The notes under the pieces were generated by a model that was not told the origin of the DNA, ran no database searches, and saw only the letters and a program-made list of their open reading frames with translations. The position numbers and the translations under genes were made by a program. Below, piece after piece: positions 47,684 to 55,484 of a stretch of 64,000 bases of DNA (positions are counted from its first letter, which is position 1; every line of letters begins with the position of its first letter). The stretch is from NCBI GenBank assembly GCA_045660325.1, contig JAZRDO010000005.1, forward strand, positions 1 through 64,000, in the 5' to 3' direction. Source of the stretch: SVTX01 sp045660325. Lineage in GTDB: Bacteria; Bacillota; Clostridia; Oscillospirales; CAG-272.

Positions 47684-48211
47684 TTACTGAGCGATTGTAG
47701 CTGTTACAGTGATAACGATCTGAGATTCGTCAACAACGTCGTTTGTTCCTGCAGCGGAAGCATCCCAAGACCAAGAAACTACGAGTTCCTGTCTGTTTTC
47801 AACGTCAACGCCCTTTGCATAAGAAATAGCAACTGCTTCGATTGCCTTTTCAACTGCTGCAGCGTATGTAGCCTCTGTGCCCTGTACAACGGGTGTGCCG
47901 TTAACAGAAATAACGATAGGAGCGCAAAGCTCGGGGAATGTTACAGTTGCATCAAGTGCGAGCTTAGCGTCAACAGAAGGAGCGCCGTCAGCCTTAACTA
48001 CGAGGAGGTTACCGGAACCACCGGGAACGAGTGTCTTGTTAGCGTCAGCTGCTTCAGCAACGTCAACTGTGATACCGAAGCCGGAAACTGTAGCTGTTAC
48101 AGTTGCATTGTCGGATACAGAGTAGCCGGCGATGATAGAAGTAAGAGCGCAAGTGGAGAGCATTACAACTGCGAGAGCAATTGTAGCGATTCTTATCATA
48201 GACTTTTTCAT
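47684..48211 (-). CDS. TasA/CalY-like secreted protein, small paralogue
   Basis: 175 residues. The signal ends CALTSIIAGYSVSDNATVTA, aligned with the AGYWTSDSASITA of the paralogue at 46308-46874, and a VPGG motif (TLVPGGSGNLLVV) matches the paralogue's VPGRDITL. The rest is Ala/Val-rich beta structure (ELCAPIVISVNGTPVVQG) and ends in an IVITVTATIAQ strand. An AAAGGG site precedes the ATG. Its position between the dead signal peptidase and a strong hairpin suggests it is the most expressed, probably the main fibre subunit. That is inference. Confidence 0.83.
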   Translation of the reverse strand: MKKSMIRIATIALAVVMLSTCALTSIIAGYSVSDNATVTATVSGFGITVDVAEAADANKTLVPGGSGNLLVVKADGAPSVDAKLALDATVTFPELCAPIVISVNGTPVVQGTEATYAAAVEKAIEAVAISYAKGVDVENRQELVVSWSWDASAAGTNDVVDESQIVITVTATIAQ

Positions 48212-48295
48212 GATAAATAACCCTTTCTTTTTTGACTTTTAGTCATATTTTATTTGATCTCCTCGTGGTAGGAGATAAAGTACGTAAGTGTTGGC

Positions 48296-49036
48296 TTATT
48301 CAGCCTTGTCAGATGTGTCTTCCTCGGGTGCCTCTTCTGTAGGAGCCTCCGCGGGAGCATCGGTTGGAGGTTCGGTTCTTTCAGCCTCTGCCTTTGCTTT
48401 GCGAAGAGCTTCAAGCTCAGCCAAAAGCTCGGCCTTATCAGCATCGGCGTCCTTTTCCTTCTTCTTGGAGGTTGCAACCTCGCAAGCAACAAGGAGACCA
48501 AGCGGAACTATAAGACAAATAGCAATTCCCCAAGGTGTTCCCATAAAGTTTGCTATGCCGCCAATGACAGGAATACGATTGCCGTTATATTCTCCAACGA
48601 GACTGTTGATAAGAACCTGAGACTTAAATCCGTTAAAGTCAAGAATTTCCCAACCAACAAGCTCCCCATTGGAGTTTGTAAGGATTTTGTCGACCTTTTG
48701 AATAACGATCGTATCGTCCTTTGCGTTCTTCATAAAGGAGATTATATCGCCAACCTGAACATCGGCAGGATCAACCTTTTTAATAAGAATGAGATCACCC
48801 TTCTTCATATTAAAGGGTTCAAATTCATCACTCGGTATATACTGCGATACGTAACCGAGCATTGCGGGCGGCTTGTTATCCTTGGCAGTTGCTTTCTTTA
48901 CAAGAAAGATACTGTTATAAATAAAAACTGGTATCATAAGAACGAGCGCAACGATAATCAAAATTGATAAAACCTTGCGCACCGTTTCTCTTTTAGTATG
49001 GGCTGTGGGAGCCTTTTTTCCATTCATTTCATTCAT
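48296..49036 (-). CDS. Signal-peptidase-like protein without catalytic residues
   Basis: 246 residues with the fold of SipW-type signal peptidases: N-terminal membrane segment (22-46), the stretch GYVSQYIPSDEFEPFNMKKG, then DLILIKKVDPADVQVGDIIS, then a second membrane segment (about 168-190) and an acidic Glu/Pro/Ala-rich tail (about 195-246). The GSMEP serine box is replaced by DEFEP (Ser position Glu71) and the THRI box by VIQKV (His position Gln113), so it cannot be an active peptidase. It heads the locus. A helper role in export or fibre assembly, or in regulation, is possible. An AAGGA site lies 10 bases before the ATG. Confidence 0.85.
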   Translation of the reverse strand: MNEMNGKKAPTAHTKRETVRKVLSILIIVALVLMIPVFIYNSIFLVKKATAKDNKPPAMLGYVSQYIPSDEFEPFNMKKGDLILIKKVDPADVQVGDIISFMKNAKDDTIVIQKVDKILTNSNGELVGWEILDFNGFKSQVLINSLVGEYNGNRIPVIGGIANFMGTPWGIAICLIVPLGLLVACEVATSKKKEKDADADKAELLAELEALRKAKAEAERTEPPTDAPAEAPTEEAPEEDTSDKAE

Positions 49037-49098
49037 AGGCGTTTATTCCTTTCAGGCATTAGGTAAAATAGCCAAAATATATCTAAGATACAATAATA

Positions 49099-49127
49099 AT
49101 TATAACACAATGTAATAAAATTTTCAA
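49099..49127 (-). promoter_or_regulatory. SigmaA-type promoter of the TasA/SipW locus
   Basis: Minus strand: -35 TTGAAA (49122-49127), 17-base spacer, -10 TATAAT (49099-49104), 63 bases before the first ATG. Confidence 0.82.
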
Positions 49128-49381
49128 CCAATTTTATGAACAAAATTAAACTTCGTTAAATAACCACAACGTTTTGCCTTCATTATGTAACGTATTGTTA
49201 CGAAATTTGTGCAATTGATACAAGTAGGCAGTCGCGTGATTGGATACAAACATTAAATGTATTCAAATTAACAAAAAATCCACTTAAATAAACAAAAAAA
49301 CTGATCCTTTACATCAGGTGTCGACAGAGTTTTTAAAAATCAAATTACTTTTGTGAATTTATAAGATCAAACAAATATTTT
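49128..49381. other. AT-rich gene-free stretch
   Basis: About 250 bases upstream of the TasA/SipW promoter. I see no gene, RNA or strong hairpin. It may hold regulatory sites for that locus. Confidence 0.4.
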
Positions 49382-49509
49382 GCGCAAATTAGCTATTTGT
49401 TCCAAATAGCGGAGCTCGATCCTTGGGGAATACAAAAATCCAGCATAAGGCTTTTATGCCTTATGCTGGATTTTGGCACCCCAGCGAGAATCTGAACTCA
49501 AATTTGCGC
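49382..49509. repeat. Tandem tRNA-associated element, copy A
   Basis: Bounded by GCGCAAATT (49382-49390) and its reverse complement AATTTGCGC (49501-49509). Inside, in order: a 7-base stem-loop (49392-49410), GGAGCTC (49411-49417), a perfect 17-base stem-loop (49435-49474) and a 27-base copy of the complement of a tRNA 3' end, TGGCACCCCAGCGAGAATCT then GAACTCA (49474-49500). The tRNA piece has one extra base in the T-loop and lacks a 5' half, so it is a remnant, not a tRNA gene. Confidence 0.7.
49435..49474 (-). terminator. Perfect 17-base-pair hairpin
   Basis: AAAATCCAGCATAAGGC (49435-49451) pairs with GCCTTATGCTGGATTTT (49458-49474) around 6 bases. It follows the tRNA 3' remnant on the minus strand, as a tRNA terminator would. 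Confidence 0.75.
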
Positions 49510-49539
49510 CAAAGCTTTTCTTGTGCTAAATTTGTTTTA

Positions 49540-49663
49540 GCGCAAATTGGTCATTTTGCTATCGCAAAACGAAGGAGCTCAATTCTATACGAATTGAAAA
49601 TTTTAAGAGCATCGAAATAATCGATGCTCTCAAAATTGGCACCCCCAGCGAGAATCGAACTCA
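49540..49663. repeat. Tandem tRNA-associated element, copy B
   Basis: Same plan as copy A: GCGCAAATT (49540-49548), a 6-base stem-loop TTTTGC/GCAAAA (49554-49569), GGAGCTC (49574-49580), a long stem-loop (49599-49637) and the tRNA 3' end, here part of the intact tRNA-Arg gene. The stem sequences differ between copies while their pairing is kept. Confidence 0.65.
49599..49637 (-). terminator. Terminator-like hairpin after tRNA-Arg
   Basis: AAGAGCATCGA-type arm (49605-49615) pairs with TCGATGCTCT (49621-49630), extended by AATTTT/AAAATT with one mismatch. It begins at the tRNA CCA end. Confidence 0.8.
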
Positions 49664-49711
49664 CAACTAACCCTTAGGAGGGGCTTGTTATATCCATTTA
49701 ACTATGAGGGC
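49637..49711 (-). tRNA. tRNA-Arg (anticodon CCT)
   Basis: Folds as a standard cloverleaf of 75 bases read on the minus strand: acceptor GCCCTCA with TGGGGGT, D-stem GTT/AAC, anticodon stem AGCCC/GGGTT with loop CTCCTAA (anticodon CCT, decoding AGG), T-stem GTGAG/CTCGC with loop TTCGATT, discriminator G and encoded CCA. Confidence 0.95.
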
Positions 49712-49716
49712 ATATC

Positions 49717-49744
49717 TTCGTAGGGTGAAGCTTCACCCTACGAA
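49717..49744 (-). terminator. 28-base perfect palindrome between folD and tRNA-Arg
   Basis: TTCGTAGGGTGAAG followed directly by its reverse complement. As RNA it makes a strong hairpin after the folD stop (49783). No T-run follows, so it may be a processing or stability element instead. Confidence 0.65.
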
Positions 49745-49782
49745 ATATATTAACATAAAAAGCTTGAAAAATCAAGAGAATT

Positions 49783-50637
49783 CTATATTTTTCCCTGCTC
49801 TTTTGCAGCAGTTAGTGTATTTTTTAAAAGCATGGTTATTGTCATAGGCCCTACGCCACCAGGAACAGGGGTAATATATGCCGCTTTGGGTTCAACCTCA
49901 GCGAAATTGACGTCACCGCAAAGCTTTCCGTCGGGGAGTCTATTGATACCCACGTCAATAACGACCGCCCCATCCTTGACCATGTCCGCCGTAACAAAAT
50001 TTGCTTTTCCGATAGATGCAACGAGAATATCGGCATCACGAGAAATTTCGGCAAGATTCTCAGTTTTACTGTGACAAACGGTGACAGTCCCGTTAGCATG
50101 GAGCAAGAGCATTGCCATCGGCTTTCCAACGATATTTGATCTTCCGATAACAACACACCTTTTTCCAGAAATTTCAACTCCGCTTCTATTGATTAGTTCC
50201 ATAACGCCTGCCGGTGTGCAAGGAAGAAAAGAATAATCTCCGATCATTATTTTTCCAACATTTACGGGGTGAAACGCGTCAACGTCCTTCTCGGGCGTGA
50301 TGGAAAAAAGGACGCGCTTTTCATCAATATGATTCGGAAGCGGGAGCTGAACGAGAATTCCGTGAATGTGCTTGTCATGATTTAATCTTTTGATCAATGC
50401 GATAAGCTCATCCTCTTTGGTATCAAAAGGTAAATCATACGATTCCGAAGTAAATCCAACCTGTTCGCAAGCGCGCTTTTTATTTCTTACGTAAACCTGC
50501 GAAGCAGGATCCTCTCCTACTATAATTACCGCAAGACCGGGAGCATAACCGTATTCTTTACGGAATGCTTCGCATTCAGCTTTAATTTCAGATCTAATTT
50601 CAGCTGAAATTTTCTTACCGTCAATTATCTTCGCCAT
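49783..50637 (-). CDS. folD: Bifunctional methylene-THF dehydrogenase/cyclohydrolase
   Basis: Interconverts 5,10-methylene-, methenyl- and 10-formyl-THF. 284 residues. Signatures are YVRNKKRACEQVGF (catalytic Lys in the YxxxK type motif), GILVQLPLPNHIDEKRVL, FLPCTPAGVMELINRSGVEI, VVIGRSNIVGKPMAMLL (NADP site) and PVPGGVGPMTITMLL. I start at MAKIIDGKKIS (50637) with GAGGAGAA upstream; the longer frame reads Arg-rich sequence that overlaps lgt. The start overlaps lgt by 17 bases. It complements fhs in one-carbon metabolism. Confidence 0.97.
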   Translation of the reverse strand: MAKIIDGKKISAEIRSEIKAECEAFRKEYGYAPGLAVIIVGEDPASQVYVRNKKRACEQVGFTSESYDLPFDTKEDELIALIKRLNHDKHIHGILVQLPLPNHIDEKRVLFSITPEKDVDAFHPVNVGKIMIGDYSFLPCTPAGVMELINRSGVEISGKRCVVIGRSNIVGKPMAMLLLHANGTVTVCHSKTENLAEISRDADILVASIGKANFVTADMVKDGAVVIDVGINRLPDGKLCGDVNFAEVEPKAAYITPVPGGVGPMTITMLLKNTLTAAKEQGKI

Positions 50638-51751
50638 TATTCTTCTCCTCTTTAGCCGCCTTAGCCGCAGCCTTGGCTTCCGCCTTAGCCTGCTTCTTTG
50701 CCTTAATCTCGGCGCGTTCAAGATTCCAACCCTCTTTAAGGCTTATAGTTGAGGGAATAAGGAAAGGATCAACCTTGCTTGTAGAAACAAAGCCCTCGTC
50801 GTTATATCTCTTGGAGTAAATAAGTCCCCAAATAAGAAGTCCGCCGAAAATTATGAAGCAAGCAAGACCTACGAGCTGAGAAATTCTGAAGATGCCAACG
50901 TAGAGGCTATCTGTTCTGAGTCCCTCGATAAACATTCTGCCGAATCCGTACCAAGCAAGATACATGCAAGCAACCTGACCGTTGAACTTTTTCTTTCTGT
51001 AAAAAATCGTTATGAGCGTAAATCCGATAATATTCCAAATTGATTCATACAGGAACGCGGGATGTACCTCGGGTATCAAGCCCTTATCAATAATTTCGGG
51101 AAAATCGTGGATCGAATTGTAGGAAATAATGCCCATTCTCATAAAGTAAAGAGGACTTCCCTTTTCTACGAGTCCGCCGTAAGCCTCACCGTTAAAGAAG
51201 TTTCCCCATCTTCCGATCGCCTGAGCGATCATAACGCCGGGAGCCGCCATATCAACGACCTTCAAGGGATTTATCTTCTTCAAAATACAACAAACTATGA
51301 TCGTCGCACATCCGCAAATTATACCGCCGTAAATAGCAAGACCGCCGTCGCGGAGATTGCATATATTTTTCAGGGTATCAATCAAATTTTCGCCCTTGAA
51401 ATTCTCAAATTTCGTAAATACGTAATAGAGTCTTGCACCGATAACGCCGAAAATTACCGTATAAATTGCAATATCAAAGAGATCGTCTACCTTTACCTTT
51501 TCATTGTAAGCTCTCCAGCAAGCATATAAAAAGGCGCAAATGATACCGAAAGTAATAATAATTCCGTACCAATACACAGGAAATCCCTCGCCAAAAGGTA
51601 ACGTAATTGCGATTCGGTTAATTTCTATTGACTCTTTTATTCCTAATCCCGGAAAAGAAATATAAGAGGGCTCGATTTTAGTAAACATTCCAACGATAGT
51701 GGAAACAAGTTCAGTCCAAAATTCCGTAAAATTAATACCAAGTATAATCAT
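50621..51751 (-). CDS. lgt: Prolipoprotein diacylglyceryl transferase
   Basis: Membrane enzyme that attaches diacylglycerol to the lipobox cysteine of prolipoproteins. 376 residues with seven predicted membrane segments. Signatures are YWYGIIITFGIICAFLYACW, GARLYYVFTKF, DGGLAIYGGIICG and the essential AQAIGRWGNFFNGEAYGG, then HPAFLYESIWNIIGF and FGRMFIEGLRTDSLYVG. The C-terminus carries a Lys/Ala/Glu-rich tail of about 30 residues that ordinary Lgt lacks. The window encodes at least five lipoproteins that need it. Confidence 0.97.
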   Translation of the reverse strand: MIILGINFTEFWTELVSTIVGMFTKIEPSYISFPGLGIKESIEINRIAITLPFGEGFPVYWYGIIITFGIICAFLYACWRAYNEKVKVDDLFDIAIYTVIFGVIGARLYYVFTKFENFKGENLIDTLKNICNLRDGGLAIYGGIICGCATIIVCCILKKINPLKVVDMAAPGVMIAQAIGRWGNFFNGEAYGGLVEKGSPLYFMRMGIISYNSIHDFPEIIDKGLIPEVHPAFLYESIWNIIGFTLITIFYRKKKFNGQVACMYLAWYGFGRMFIEGLRTDSLYVGIFRISQLVGLACFIIFGGLLIWGLIYSKRYNDEGFVSTSKVDPFLIPSTISLKEGWNLERAEIKAKKQAKAEAKAAAKAAKEEKNNGEDN

Positions 51752-51766
51752 TGATTCCTCCTTAGT

Positions 51767-53047
51767 TTATAAAGGCATTATTGCCGACACCGCGAATTTT
51801 TCGGGTGTAAAAATTTCATTTAAAAGAGATTCAACGTACTCAAAGCTTACACTGTTAAGCACATCGGGATATGCGAAAAGATCAAGTCCTTCATCCGCAT
51901 AGGAAAGCAACGAAAATGCGATATCCTCGGTCGAATCAAAATCCGCTACGAAAGCCGAATAAGCGGCGCGCTTCTCTCTTATAAATGCCGACTTGTCAAG
52001 ACCGTTTGCCCTAGAGAATTCAACGTGACTAAGCAGCTTTTCCTTTAAAAGCAACGGATCGGTAGTTTCGTCAAATATCATAACGTAGGCGGCGGTGGGG
52101 CTTGAGGAATATCCCGCGTCGAAGCTCGGGGTAATAATTCCCTCCTCAAGCATTTTAAGATAGAAGTCGCAGGACTCAGCGAAGAGCATTTTACAAAGTA
52201 TATTCGTTCCCGCAACTCGCTTGAGTCTCTCGGACGGATCCTTAGGTATATTTACGTCCTTAACACCGATGCTGACGATGGGCTTTGAAACCTGCATTCT
52301 TTTCTCAATGAGGTCAACGCGCACGTTAGCGGGCTCGCAAAAAACGTCAAGCTCAATTTTCTTTTTGCGCTTCGGTACTGTGATCACCTTATCGACAATG
52401 CTTATAACGGAATCAATATCAACGTTACCGCACACAGTAAGGATCATATTTTCGGGCGTATAAAAGTGCTTACAGCACTTATAAAGCGTCTTGGGTGTTA
52501 TCGCCGAGATAGATTCCTCCGTTCCGCATATCTCATTTTTGACGGTGTTGTGATAGTACATAGCGTCAAGAAGATTCATATTGCAGCGATCATAAGGATC
52601 GTCAACGCATTCTCTTATTTCCTCGGAGATGATTCCGATCTCTTTCTTAACGGATTTCTTTGTAAAATAAGGCTGTGTTACAAAGGACAAAAGCTCGGTA
52701 AGACATTCTTCAAAATTCTCACTGCAGGAAAAGAGATATGCCGTGCGGTCGCTTGAGGTATACGCGTTATCGTATGCGCCAAGTGATGAGAATATATCGT
52801 CGGCACCGGGTCTACCCTTGTTGTCAAACATTTTATGCTCAAGAAAATGAGCGCAGCCAAGCGGTATCTCATTCTTTCTTCCGTTTACGGTATAGCTTTT
52901 TACGGAGCCTCCGAATTTCGTCGAGAAAATAGCATACGTTCCCGTTCTGTCCTTGGGAAATACATAAACGTCGAGACCGCTTTGATGCTTTATCTTATAG
53001 TATTTTTCACCGAGAAGATGAGATTCAAATAAAGTGATATTATTCAT
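51767..53047 (-). CDS. M16-family peptidase, catalytic subunit (YmfH-like)
   Basis: 426 residues. The zinc/active motif HFLEH is present in LGCAHFLEHKMFDNKG, so this is the active partner of a heterodimeric M16B pair, as with YmfF/YmfH or AlbE/AlbF. A typical C-terminal block (PSFDAGYSSSPTAAYVMIFD) closes the fold. I prefer the ATG at 53047 (MNNITLFES), because AGGAGG is 6 bases upstream, whereas the ATG at 53053 directly abuts it. The gene overlaps its upstream M16 partner by 8 bases. Substrates are unknown peptides. Confidence 0.9.
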   Translation of the reverse strand: MNNITLFESHLLGEKYYKIKHQSGLDVYVFPKDRTGTYAIFSTKFGGSVKSYTVNGRKNEIPLGCAHFLEHKMFDNKGRPGADDIFSSLGAYDNAYTSSDRTAYLFSCSENFEECLTELLSFVTQPYFTKKSVKKEIGIISEEIRECVDDPYDRCNMNLLDAMYYHNTVKNEICGTEESISAITPKTLYKCCKHFYTPENMILTVCGNVDIDSVISIVDKVITVPKRKKKIELDVFCEPANVRVDLIEKRMQVSKPIVSIGVKDVNIPKDPSERLKRVAGTNILCKMLFAESCDFYLKMLEEGIITPSFDAGYSSSPTAAYVMIFDETTDPLLLKEKLLSHVEFSRANGLDKSAFIREKRAAYSAFVADFDSTEDIAFSLLSYADEGLDLFAYPDVLNSVSFEYVESLLNEIFTPEKFAVSAIMPL

Positions 53048-54332
53048 TTGCATCCTCCTCTCCGTAAAGGAAATAAACAGTATGCGGAGAAACTAATCCC
53101 GCTACTCGGATAATGTCCTCGCGACTGATGGCGTTTATCCTTCGCGAAACGTCCTCGGGAGACTCAACGATGCCCGCCATAGTTCGTCTGAAGGAAAATC
53201 CGTCAATACCCGCGGCACTGTCCGAAACCTGCTTCAAGGCTCCGCAAATTACCTTTTTGGCGGTCATAATCTCGTCGTCGGATATATTGCCCTTCTTCAT
53301 TTGATCAAGCTGATAGAGTATCTCTCCATACGCGTCGTCCTTATTTGAAGGATTTACACCGCACGCAACGAAGATCGCGCCCTTTGAAACGAGATATACC
53401 GAATTACAGTAATAACAAAGGCTTTTTTTCTCGCGGACGTTCATAAATAGCTTTGAGGTGGAGTTTCCTCCAAAGATCTCATTAAACAGGCTCATAGCAT
53501 AATAATCGTCCTCACCCATTACAACGTCACAGGTCATACCTATATTGAGCCTTCCCTGTGTTACGCTTTGCTTTTCTTCAATATAAGAAAGCGAGGAATT
53601 GCTGATAAAGGGCTTGTATCCGTAAGAGGAATCAAGTGTGGATTTAGGCAAACGCGAGAAGAAGTCGGACATGATCTCTTCCATTGTGCCGCTATCATTT
53701 GATCCGATATAAAAGCATTCAACCCTTACGTCGTCAAAAATATTTTTATAGCAGTCAGTTAATACACTGTTGTCAAAGGTGGAAACAATATCCTCGTCAC
53801 CGTCGATCGGGATACCGCATTTTTCTCCCTTGAACATTATTTTCTTACAATTGCTTGCGGAATACGAGCGCTGATCGTTAAGCTTTGCGCGGATGTTGTC
53901 AAGAGCTATGGATTTTTCACTCTCAACGTAATCCGAACGAAGAAGACCGTCACCGTCAAGCAAGGGGTTAAATATAGTGTCGCCTAAAATATTGAGCGTT
54001 CCTCTTAAAATATCAAGCTTCTCACCGCGCGGAAGATATTTTTTCTCAAGCATTTCACAAACAAACGTATATACGTGTCTGTCACCGTCACTTGAAAATC
54101 TGTAAAGCACCGTGCTTCCATAAAGGTCATCAAGCGCACGGTTAATCATAGTAACCGTAGGATAATGCTTACTTCCTCGCATCAACGTAGAATAAGTAAG
54201 CTTTCTCTTCGGAGACTCAATTTTATCCGCTTCATAAATAAACGAGATCGACAGTCGCGACATTTTGAATTGATCAGTCTGCACGACATTCAAATTCACG
54301 TTATTTTTTATATTTATCTTAGTTTTTTGCAT
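53040..54332 (-). CDS. M16-family peptidase-like, non-catalytic subunit (YmfF-like)
   Basis: 430 residues with the M16 fold but no HxxEH motif; the corresponding region reads LMRGSKHYPTVTMINRALDD. Blocks such as QGRLNIGMTCDVVMGEDDYY, ALFNEIFGG-like SLFNEIFGGNSTSKLFMNVR and EKKSLCYYCNSVY are typical of the R-loop half of such pairs. It is first in the operon m16-m16-lgt-folD. The ribosome site (GAGAGA) is weak. The pair resembles YmfF-YmfH of Bacillus. Confidence 0.9.
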   Translation of the reverse strand: MQKTKINIKNNVNLNVVQTDQFKMSRLSISFIYEADKIESPKRKLTYSTLMRGSKHYPTVTMINRALDDLYGSTVLYRFSSDGDRHVYTFVCEMLEKKYLPRGEKLDILRGTLNILGDTIFNPLLDGDGLLRSDYVESEKSIALDNIRAKLNDQRSYSASNCKKIMFKGEKCGIPIDGDEDIVSTFDNSVLTDCYKNIFDDVRVECFYIGSNDSGTMEEIMSDFFSRLPKSTLDSSYGYKPFISNSSLSYIEEKQSVTQGRLNIGMTCDVVMGEDDYYAMSLFNEIFGGNSTSKLFMNVREKKSLCYYCNSVYLVSKGAIFVACGVNPSNKDDAYGEILYQLDQMKKGNISDDEIMTAKKVICGALKQVSDSAAGIDGFSFRRTMAGIVESPEDVSRRINAISREDIIRVAGLVSPHTVYFLYGEEDANE

Positions 54333-54364
54333 TTTTGTCTCTCATAAAAATAGTAGTTCATTAT

Positions 54365-54393
54365 ATTGTACACTATTTTAATTACTTTTTCAA
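54365..54393 (-). promoter_or_regulatory. SigmaA-type promoter of the M16-lgt-folD operon
   Basis: Minus strand: -35 TTGAAA (54388-54393), 17-base spacer, -10 TACAAT (54365-54370). Confidence 0.78.
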
Positions 54394-54402
54394 GTACTTT
54401 GT

Positions 54403-54437
54403 AAAAAAATAACTCCCCGCACAGCGCACGGGGAGAA
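54403..54437 (-). terminator. Terminator after the Mrp-type gene
   Basis: CTCCCCG (54413-54419) pairs with CGGGGAG (54429-54435); on the minus strand it is followed by TTATTTTTTT. Confidence 0.9.
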
Positions 54438-54443
54438 TTTTTA

Positions 54444-55280
54444 TTACTTATTCTGGCATTTTGCCTCAATGATATTTGCAGCTTCTTCAAGATAATTTGT
54501 CTTGATTGTTTCTATCCAACCCTTATCAACGTAGGAAGCAACCTCGGGATCGATAGGAAGCTTAGCCAAAAGATCATAGCCGAACTTCTCAGCTATTTCC
54601 TCAATATGGCTCTCGCCGAATACGCGGATTTCCTTGCCGCAATCGGGACACTTGATGTAGCTCATATTTTCAACGAGACCGAGAACGGGCACGTTCATCA
54701 TATCAGCCATATTAGCCGCCTTTTTAACGATCATGGAAACAAGATCCTGAGGGCTTGAAACGATTACTACGCCGTCAAGCGGAATGCTCTGAAATACCGT
54801 AAGCGGAACGTCGCCCGTTCCGGGAGGACAGTCAATAAAGAGATAGTCAACGTCCCAGATAGCATCCTTCCAGAACTGACGAACTGTACTTGCGATAAGG
54901 GATCCGCGCCAGATAACGGGCGCAGTTTCATCGTCAAGCATAAGATTTACCGACAAGACCTGAATGCCCGTGCAGGTCGTGGGAGGAATCATAGAGCCCT
55001 CGCCGTCGCCCTCAACGGGATCGTGAAGTCCAAATGCCTTAGGGATAGAGGGACCTGTTATGTCGGCATCAAGAATACCGACTCTATAGCCCTTGCGAGC
55101 CATACTGATAGCAAGCATTGAGGTAACGAGGGATTTACCTACGCCACCCTTACCGCTGCAAACTCCAATTATATGTCCTACGTTACTGTGAGGATTTGCC
55201 GCGTCCTTCTGAATCGCACCCTTGCGGGATGAGCAATTCTGGGAGCAGGTCGAACAATCGTGTGTACAAGATTCTGACAT
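54444..55280 (-). CDS. Mrp/NBP35-family Fe-S cluster carrier ATPase
   Basis: 278 residues. P-loop with deviant Walker A GVCSGKGGVGKSLVTSM, then DADITGPSIPKAFGL and YLFIDCPPGTGDVPLTVF. The C-terminal half has the conserved CPDCGKEIRVFGESH Cys pair used for cluster binding. The N-terminus carries a Cys cluster (SCTHDCSTCSQNCSS), as in NBP35-like proteins. It is likely a scaffold or carrier of Fe-S clusters. An AAAGG site precedes the ATG. It is monocistronic. Confidence 0.94.
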   Translation of the reverse strand: MSESCTHDCSTCSQNCSSRKGAIQKDAANPHSNVGHIIGVCSGKGGVGKSLVTSMLAISMARKGYRVGILDADITGPSIPKAFGLHDPVEGDGEGSMIPPTTCTGIQVLSVNLMLDDETAPVIWRGSLIASTVRQFWKDAIWDVDYLFIDCPPGTGDVPLTVFQSIPLDGVVIVSSPQDLVSMIVKKAANMADMMNVPVLGLVENMSYIKCPDCGKEIRVFGESHIEEIAEKFGYDLLAKLPIDPEVASYVDKGWIETIKTNYLEEAANIIEAKCQNK

Positions 55281-55337
55281 TTCTATAAACCTTTCTTTTA
55301 AAACGAAATATATATTTGAAAATTTAATACCTCAACT

Positions 55338-55366
55338 ATTATACACCCATTATTTCAAAAATGCAA
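55338..55366 (-). promoter_or_regulatory. SigmaA-type promoter of the Mrp-type gene
   Basis: Minus strand: -35 TTGCAT (55361-55366), 17-base spacer, -10 TATAAT (55338-55343). Confidence 0.78.
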
Positions 55367-55416
55367 GTAAAAATACAAAATACATACAAATTTTTGAAAT
55401 TTTTTTAAGTATACTC

Positions 55417-55445
55417 TTGAAAAAAATATGAAAATAGTTTATACT
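55417..55445 (+). promoter_or_regulatory. SigmaA-type promoter of gpmI
   Basis: -35 TTGAAA (55417-55422), 17-base spacer, -10 TATACT (55440-55445). Confidence 0.8.
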
Positions 55446-55484
55446 GTAAGATGAATGAAAATTTATGCGAAAGGTAATTTCAAA

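Noticed and set aside
49474..49500. Second tRNA gene
   Set aside because: Only the 3' acceptor and T-arm are present, with one extra base in the T-loop; no anticodon arm lies upstream on the minus strand.
49423..49620. Possible small gene over the tRNA-associated element
   Set aside because: The frame runs through two hairpins and the tRNA remnant; no start site. Structure explains the sequence better.
49382..49663. Repeat pair considered as a CRISPR array
   Set aside because: Only two units, units are about 120 bases with stem sequences that vary, and no cas gene is present.
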